Program-made: the position numbers and the translations under genes | Assembly (NCBI GenBank): GCA_013407085.1 | Contig: JACCGJ010000310.1 | Coordinates: 52,078-116,077 of the forward strand | Direction of reading: 5' to 3' | Length of the DNA: 64,000 nucleotides | Source: Atriophallophorus winterbourni | Taxonomy: Eukaryota > Platyhelminthes > Trematoda > Plagiorchiida > Microphallidae | Shown: piece after piece, positions 58,763 to 64,000 of the stretch | How the letters are laid out: every line of letters starts with the position of its first letter | How positions within the stretch are numbered: position 1 is the stretch's first letter | The notes under the pieces: generated by a model | The model's input: the letters and a program-made list of their open reading frames with translations, nothing else | Database searches by the model: none | What the model was told of the DNA's origin: nothing

Positions 58763-58873
58763 GTCACAAACCAGATAGGAATTGGAATTAAATATCGGAA
58801 TACGGCGGATTTTACCCGATTGTGAAGTAATGTACCGATTTATTACAGGTTGATTTTGCTGCGAACGTGCTAA

Positions 58874-59120
58874 TTACTCAAAGTCGATTTCAAGCAGGTT
58901 GATAGCACTTAACTGAATCCGAGAGAATGTATCCGCAACTGTGTTTGAAGAGCCGGAAAGATGTCGAATCACTCGTGAATTTCGAGATATAATCCAAGTG
59001 ATGTATTTCACGAGGTGAATATCGATCCGATCGCGCGGCAAGAGCAAGAGTTGAGGGCTTGTGATCGGTCTATACTGTGAAATCACGGCCTTCAAGCAAA
59101 TATCTGAAAAGTCTTATCGC
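58874..59120 (-). pseudogene. RNase H C-terminal part
   Basis: A frame with YITWIISRNSRVIRHLSGSS and TVADTFSRI is the usual end of the Ty3/gypsy RNase H (HxxGxxNxxADxxSR pattern) just before integrase. The middle (59120-59175) is frameshifted. Confidence 0.65.
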
Positions 59121-59174
59121 ATAATAGATAGCCAGTAACTCACGGCCGAACGTATTGTATCCAGTTTAAGCTGG

Positions 59175-60047
59175 TTAAAGACGACGAGAATAGAAAGCGA
59201 GTGGCTTGGTGATATTGTCTTCTTCTTGTTGAAGGACTGCGCCGACTGCTTCTTGTGATGCGTCTGTAGTGAGAGACAACCGAGCATTGGGGTTCGTTGA
59301 TAAATGAGTCACTGGAGTGACTTTGTTTAGTGCAGATTTGAGTTGTTCGAATGATTTGATGGTTTCGTCATTTATTTTAAATTCACGATTCTTTCCACGT
59401 AACAAGTCAGTCAATGGTTTTGAAATCATAGCATATTGTGGAATAAAGCGTCTATAATAGTCGACCAAACCCAAGAAACGTCTGATTTGACGGATGGAGC
59501 TGTGACATGGATAATTTTGGATAGCTGATAGTTTTTGAGGTAACGGTTTTATACCAGAACTATCAATTCGCTGTCCAAGAATTTCGATAGAACTCACACC
59601 AAACAGACATTTATCAGAATTAACCACAATGCCGTAGTGGGATAGACGTTGAAATACTTCACGAAGGTGTTCAAGATGTTCAGTGGGATTTGTACTTGCG
59701 ACTAGGACATCATCAATCTACACGTAGACAAAAGATAGACCGAGGAAAACTTGGTCCATAAATCTCTGAAAGGCCTGTGCAGCATTGCGTTGACCAAATG
59801 GCATCCTGAGGAATTCGAACAGACTAAATGGAGTGGTGATGGCAGTTTTGGGAATATTTTCGTCAGCTACGGGAATTTGATGATATGCCCGCACTAAATA
59901 CAACTTCGACAACACAGATTTACCGTGAAGAGATAGTGCAAAGTCATGTATGTGCGGAATCGGATATCGATCTGGGATCGTTACACGATTTAAAGCACGA
60001 TAATCGCCATATGGACGCCAGTTGTCCGGTTTGTTCTTTTCGACCAT
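59175..60047 (-). pseudogene. Reverse transcriptase, CsRn1-like (damaged active site)
   Basis: [20 protein letters not shown], then [15 protein letters not shown], where the first catalytic Asp (normally KxDLxRAYHQ) is Tyr. [20 protein letters not shown] follows. The YIDD box is interrupted by six bases including TAG between Tyr and IDD (about 59715-59725). Thumb and connection continue after a short break (HSSIRQIRRFLGLVDYYRRF, 59500-59440), reaching the RNase H start (ARLSLTTDASQEAVGAVLQQ). Two independent lesions in the active site make it dead. Confidence 0.85.
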
Positions 60048-60505
60048 GTGAAGAGGAGTGGCCTAAGGTGAATTTGATGGACTGAATATTCAAAGTTTCA
60101 TCATGTGCTCGAATTCTCGTTTGGCAGCTTCGAGTTTGTTAGGCGCCAGTCTGCGTGGTCTACTGAAAACCGGGGGTCCACGGGTTGAAATATGGTGTTT
60201 GATGTCATGTTTCAGAGGGGTGTCATGTGCACATGGTTTGAAGATATCCGAAAATTCTCTTATGAGGGGAACGTAATTCGGTGCACTATCTGGAATTGGG
60301 ACTCGAATAGTTTGTATGGGTTAATAAGACGAATGGCCGATGACGTTAATCTTTGTGACATTGTCAATGAGTTTCGTGTACTCATGTTGTCTGAAAGATT
60401 AAAGTGTGAGAGGAAATCGGCTTTCAGGATAGGGGTTTTGACATTGGCAACAGTAAAAATTCATGGAAAGTTATGTGGCAGACCGAGGTCGATGGAAAGA
60501 GATCG

Positions 60506-60715
60506 TTAACCGTATGTGCTTATTCTAGTACCGTTCGCCGCTTGTAGGGTCAATGAAGAGTGGTTTCTGCGCTCTGAGTTTGTGGGTGGGATGACGCTCA
60601 GTTCGGCTCCCGTGTCATTCAGAAAACGCATCTTTGTTGAACCATCAGTGACGTAGAATAAGCGGTTTCCCTGATTTTTGTTTTGCGTTTCGAAGCTGCA
60701 TGGGGATCTCTCCAC
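60506..60715 (-). pseudogene. Retroviral-type aspartic protease domain
   Basis: RLFYVTDGSTKMRFLNDTGAE with the catalytic DTG intact, then LSVIPP. It lies in the frame after gag, overlapping it by about 70 bp. About 70 residues remain; the end (GTRISTYG) is cut by a stop. Would process the polyprotein in an intact element. Confidence 0.7.
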
Positions 60716-61400
60716 TACGAGGACGGCTTCGGTTTCTCTTTAAAAGCTGTATTTGTGAAGTCAAATTGCTGAATTGGGATTTCAAATCAGATATATCCTT
60801 GTTCAAATCTGCGCGGGAAGTGCAAGGAGTGGAAAATGGTTGGTTGACCGTGATTGATGTGTTACGAGAGATGTCGTAGACTTCATCTGCAACTTGAGCA
60901 AGCTTGTCTAGCTTACTGTCGTTTTTCATGATAACCAGAACTTTACGCAAATCGTCTTGGAAACTCTGGAACCAGATATGTCGTATTATCCGTTCGTCAA
61001 ATTTCTGTGTGCCCTGTAACTGTAACAAATAGTATAAGTGTTCTGAAGGTGTACGATCTTATAGCTCAGAGCTGGATAGGAGTTTTCGCAAGTTTCGCTC
61101 ATCGGTCGAACCAATTCGAGAGATAATCGCAGATTTGAGCTTATCATAAGGATCTGTGGCAGGTTGATCAAACATTGATCAGCAACTTCTCTGGCAATGT
61201 AGGTTGGGAGCATTCAAAAAACGCGATTGTAGCGTGTGCGTTGCGTTCGAACACGGTATAACTCGAATAGGGCTTCGATTTGTGCAAACCATAGACGTGG
61301 ATCTGGGTAATATGACGGGTAATGTGAATAAACTGATAAAATCATTCTCCATCTTGTATTCGTTATTTGTACTATGGTTCATTGCGTTAATCGAATCGAA
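60640..61400 (-). pseudogene. gag region of the CsRn1-like element
   Basis: Three overlapping frames together give a gag-like protein: FISLFTLPVILPR-type N-terminus, PTYIAREVADQCLINLP near 61200, RIGSTDERNLRKLLSS near 61110 and LQGTQKFDERIIRHIWFQSF (61020-60960). No CCHC knuckle is visible, which is usual for this clade. Frame breaks near 61300, 61150 and 61030. Confidence 0.65.
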
Positions 61401-61401
61401 T

Positions 61402-61419
61402 GCGTGTTCGGGCTCACCA
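61402..61419 (-). promoter_or_regulatory. Primer binding site
   Basis: On the minus strand, TGGTGAGCCCGAAC begins three bases inside the 5' LTR. TGGTGA plus CCCGA is close to the tRNA-Trp-type primer site reported for CsRn1 (TGGTGACCCCGACG). One change and an added base suggest decay. Confidence 0.6.
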
Positions 61420-61422
61420 ATT

Positions 61423-61627
61423 TGTAGAGGATAGTGAGGAATGGATTCTGAGGCTGCGTGTATTCCAGTTATATCTACATACAATTTCGACTCCCAGACA
61501 ACCACAAAAGAACGAAAACCGTGCGTAGACAAAGAGTGTATTGTAATTAATGTAAGGTTACCAACGAGAAATTTCAAATTACAAAATTATTGATTACTAT
61601 TGATTAAATATTTGAAACGTCACCACA
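61423..61627 (-). repeat. 5' LTR of the CsRn1-like element
   Basis: 205 bp with the same ends as the partner. Roughly one difference in ten to fifteen bases against the other LTR indicates an old insertion. The unit is short for an LTR, but short LTRs occur in CsRn1 relatives. Confidence 0.85.
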
Positions 61628-61829
61628 ATTTCGCGCATATAGTCAGCCGGTTTGAAGGTTAAATACGCGATGTTGTTCCCTGACGCCAGCTAAAACAAGC
61701 CAATCACCTCACGCACAACGACAACCCTTTTCCCTACTCTTGCTTGAAGTATCAATAGATAGACCCACGAAAGCGCGCGCACAAACGGACACTCACAACA
61801 GTGACAGTTTCCAAACTATTCAGCCCATA

Positions 61830-62617
61830 ATGTCAGCTCAGAAACGCAAGCGAACCGACTTCACGCTGAAGGAGAAGCTCGATATTATCTATGCTGCGAA
61901 GAAGGAGCTGAATCAGTCCAAGTTGGCGAGGGAGATTAGCGAGAAATGGGGCGTCGAAGTTAAGAGAACCACCGTAAAGGGCATTCTCAGCAAGAAGGGT
62001 GCAATGGAAGCTGCAATCAAAGCTAAAGTTCCAACGAAGCGCATGATGCTGACGCAGCCCTACGATCCCAAGCTTGAGGAGAGAGTGCTGATGTGACTAA
62101 AGCAAGATAGAGGACTGAATCTGCCTGTCAGTGGCGATCTGATCAAGGAGAAGGCGATAAAAATGGCCGAGCTGATGCACATCCCAAACTTCATTACGAA
62201 CGACGGTTGGTTAGACAGCTTCAAGAAGCGCAATGGCGTCACGTTCAAGACGGTGCAGGGCGAAGCTGGAGCGGTTATTTCCCAATCCCTTGTTGGGATT
62301 AGCAGCAGCAGGTTCTTCGGCTCTTACTCAGACAGTTCTCTGCAGGTGATGTCTTCAACCTGGACGAGATTGGACTCTTCTGGCAACTGTTCCCGAACAA
62401 GACCATGGCTTTCAGGGGAGAGGAGGAAATCTATCTGTTCGAGGAAGCCCAGCGTGCTTGGATCACTGTCCGGAAGTTCATGCAGCAGACAAGCGGGAAG
62501 CCTGGTGTAATGCAAGCGTGTGATCAGCTAGACAACGAAATGAACGAGATCCGACGAAAAAAGATGTGTCAGCCGACGATTTTTGAGAGCTTAAGACTGA
62601 TCGATCGAGCAAATAAA
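61830..62617 (+). pseudogene. Pogo/Tigger-like transposase, broken and internally deleted
   Basis: From the ATG at 61830 the first domain is a CENP-B/pogo-type helix-turn-helix (TDFTLKEKLDIIYAAKKE, SKLAREISEKWGV, STVKGIL-like VKRTTVKGIL). A TGA at 62094-62096 stands where the family has Trp. The frame then continues with the second HTH (GLNLPVSGDLIKEKAIKMAE, GWLDSFKKRNGV). After a frameshift near 62320 comes the first catalytic segment (DVFNLDEIGLFWQLFPNKT). The sequence then jumps to a C-terminal piece (EEAQRAWITVRKFM to LIDRANK), so most of the DDE core is absent. Not functional. Confidence 0.75.
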
Positions 62618-62742
62618 TGATGGACTTGAGAAAATAAAGCTGTTTTTACAAACCACCGTTACTATGCCACTCACGCTACTATGCCACTCTTGCTCGGTCC
62701 CGACGGGTGGCATAGTACGGAGATTTGAGTGTAGTTGCAACT

Positions 62743-64000
62743 GTTTGACCAAATGATTTATATATTGAGTTCATTTCAGTTCAGTTTAGTTACACAGGAC
62801 AGTGAGTGGATGACGAGCTAAGCGAGCGTCCAGAATTTCTTTCGGTGGAAAGCTGTAGAGAAGCAACCACCACTGCCAAAGCGTTTTTTCCATATTTTGA
62901 TTTGGATATCCTCGACAATCGCGAAGCCAAGGGATTATCCGTATTGGATTTCTGAATGATTCCGAGAAAATAAAAATATATTTCTTTTCACCAGTACGGT
63001 GGAAGGAAAAAGATTTCCTCAGATGCGGTCCAAACCCTGCTTAAAACTCGCAACAGAACTGCAGCATATAAGTTCTTCTGGAAGCCGGTTCCGGAAATTT
63101 ACCACCCTGAGACTGGAAAAGTTTTTCCGTGAGTCTAGTCTACATCGCTCCTAGCAGTTTGAGGGAATGTCCGTCAGGTGCTTAGCTCAAGGTCTCAAGG
63201 CAGAGACGTCGTTCATGATAACGCCACTTAACCCCTTCAAGGTCCTAAAGGTGTCAATTAAGTCACCTCTCAAACGACGACGCGTAAGTGAGAAATATAC
63301 TAGGGAGTTATGGCGTGCAGCGTAAGGTTTCCCTCGCTGAACCTCAATCATGAGAGTTGCGACGCTGTACGTTTTTGAGTCAAACGATTTCCTTCTTGTA
63401 GTAAGGGCACCACGCCTGGACACAATATTCTAAATGCGGCCAAAATATTGCCTTGTAAAGTTGCAGGAGTACATCGCGTCTTCTGCTGGATAACACGGAT
63501 CTCAGCAGAAAGAGCACTTTGCGAGCACGTTGAGCTGCAGCAGCGCACTGGTCCTTCCATTTGAAGTCAGTCCTAACTAGTACTCCCAAACCCTTAACAC
63601 GCTGTGTGGCACTTACAATAAGAGAATTACATGACACCGGAACTAAAATCCTATCAACCAGTGCTGACAAGAGTTGGCTCTTATTAAGGTTCAGTGAAAA
63701 GTCACACTGGTATGCCCAGTTTATCACCCGTTCTAGGCCGTTCATCAAGGTATCTTAATCTGCGAAAATGAAGCATGGGCACTTCGATGCAGACGACAAG
63801 TGATCGATAAAAATCAGGAATAGAAGAGGACCGAGTACCAACCCTTTGGGTACACCACTGATCACATCGGTTTGATTCGACAGCGTAGATCCTACACGAA
63901 ATCGGGATGTCCTGCCTGTAAGGAAGGCCTATATCCAAGCAAGTAGAATACCCCGTATGCCGTTTGCTGGTAGCCTAATCTCTAAAAGGCGGTGATTTAC
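62743..64000 (-). mobile_element. Family C-like CR1 element, cut by the window end
   Basis: The 3' tail at 62768-62800 has ATTTCAGTTCAGTTTAGT repeats. The 3' UTR contains the CACC-GTACT-GGTG hairpin at about 62985-63000 (read on the minus strand). The coding part from 63190 upward, in three frames, has [37 protein letters not shown] (63500-63430), ATQRVKGLGVLVRTDFKW (63600-63550) and the RT palm ISGVPKGLVLGPLLFLIFID (63880-63810), where FADD is followed by a stop (FAD then TAA). Frameshifts show it is inactive. It supplies RT sequence of the family that is missing from the deleted family C copies. Confidence 0.75.

Larger units (their letters stand above)
57282..61627 (-). mobile_element. Ty3/gypsy LTR retrotransposon, CsRn1-like, complete but inactive
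   Basis: Two LTRs (57282-57480 and 61423-61627) in the same orientation, flanked by a 4-bp target duplication ATTT (57278-57281 and 61628-61631). Reading the minus strand: primer site, gag, protease, RT, RNase H and integrase, in the Ty3/gypsy order. The integrase C-terminal block (HAQPFYIPADL, VRADHVRRPIQPPYTGPYKVL) is of the CsRn1 type. Frameshifts and stops occur throughout. It interrupts the pogo-like transposon and is therefore younger than it. Confidence 0.88.
57151..62742 (+). mobile_element. Pogo/Tigger-like DNA transposon, internally deleted, split by an LTR element
   Basis: Transposase remnants lie at 61830-62615. TACTATGCCAC at 57212-57222 is the exact inverse of GTGGCATAGTA at 62707-62717, which fits terminal or subterminal inverted repeats with TA at the ends. 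Further out, TGCAAC (57153) and GTTGCA (62734) may mark the true ends, so the borders are uncertain by about 60 and 30 bp. TACTATGCCACTC-like words are repeated near both ends. Without the nested LTR element the transposon is about 1.2 kb, too short for a full transposase. Confidence 0.65.

Noticed and set aside
60506..61028. Programmed frameshift between gag and protease of the LTR element
   Set aside because: The frames differ by +1 and gag itself has several other breaks; decay explains it, and no slippery site is evident.

Overview
The window looks like repeat-dense nuclear DNA of a metazoan with motile cilia, most likely a flatworm and possibly a trematode. The only recognisable host gene is split by introns with GT..AG sites. 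It encodes an axonemal inner-arm dynein intermediate chain (DNAI3/WDR63 type), and nematodes lack such genes. The LTR element resembles the CsRn1 clade of Ty3/gypsy, which was described from Clonorchis. Species assignment is inference; I saw no bacterial or phage genes.

Layout. 1-13565 is copy A of a segmental duplication whose copy B is 40416-53813. Both hold the same stack of CR1-like non-LTR retrotransposons: a decayed RT (+), a decayed EN/RT element 'D' (+), the 3' end of family 'B' (+), a near full-length family 'A' element on the minus strand (ORF1 with a PHD finger and RRM, ORF2 with EN and RT), and an internally deleted family 'C' element (+). 13566-17602 is a nearly intact element 'E' (+) that begins where copy A stops. 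17603-19278 is a minus-strand chain of truncated elements ending at an assembly gap (19279-20276). 20277-24030 holds decayed RTE-like elements (+). 25130-29482 is a head-to-head pair of Penelope-like elements with GIY-YIG endonuclease and hammerhead-like 3' motifs. 29887-35376 is the dynein gene (three exons, minus strand; the last exon or exons are not found). 35860-40580 has two further decayed CR1-like remnants. After copy B comes a head-to-tail chain C-B-A of 5'-truncated elements (to about 57150). Next is a pogo/Tigger-like DNA transposon (about 57150-62742) split by a complete CsRn1-like LTR retrotransposon (57282-61627, TSD attt). A family C fragment (-) then runs off the window end.

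How the parts relate. Almost everything is retroelement built on retroelement. The most interesting signals are in how these elements are expressed and primed. Family A has its ORF2 in the -1 frame with no upstream AUG, and the ORF1/ORF2 overlap carries a heptamer A_AAA_AAC, an 8-nt spacer and a perfect 8-bp stem-loop. Family E shows the same logic with A_AAU_UUU. Families B and C share a 3'-UTR hairpin around CACC-GTGCT-GGTG. Several families end in short tandem repeats, and the next element starts in or next to those repeats.

Limits: all comparisons were made by eye. Family names A to E are mine. Frame breaks that fall in homopolymers may be assembly errors.
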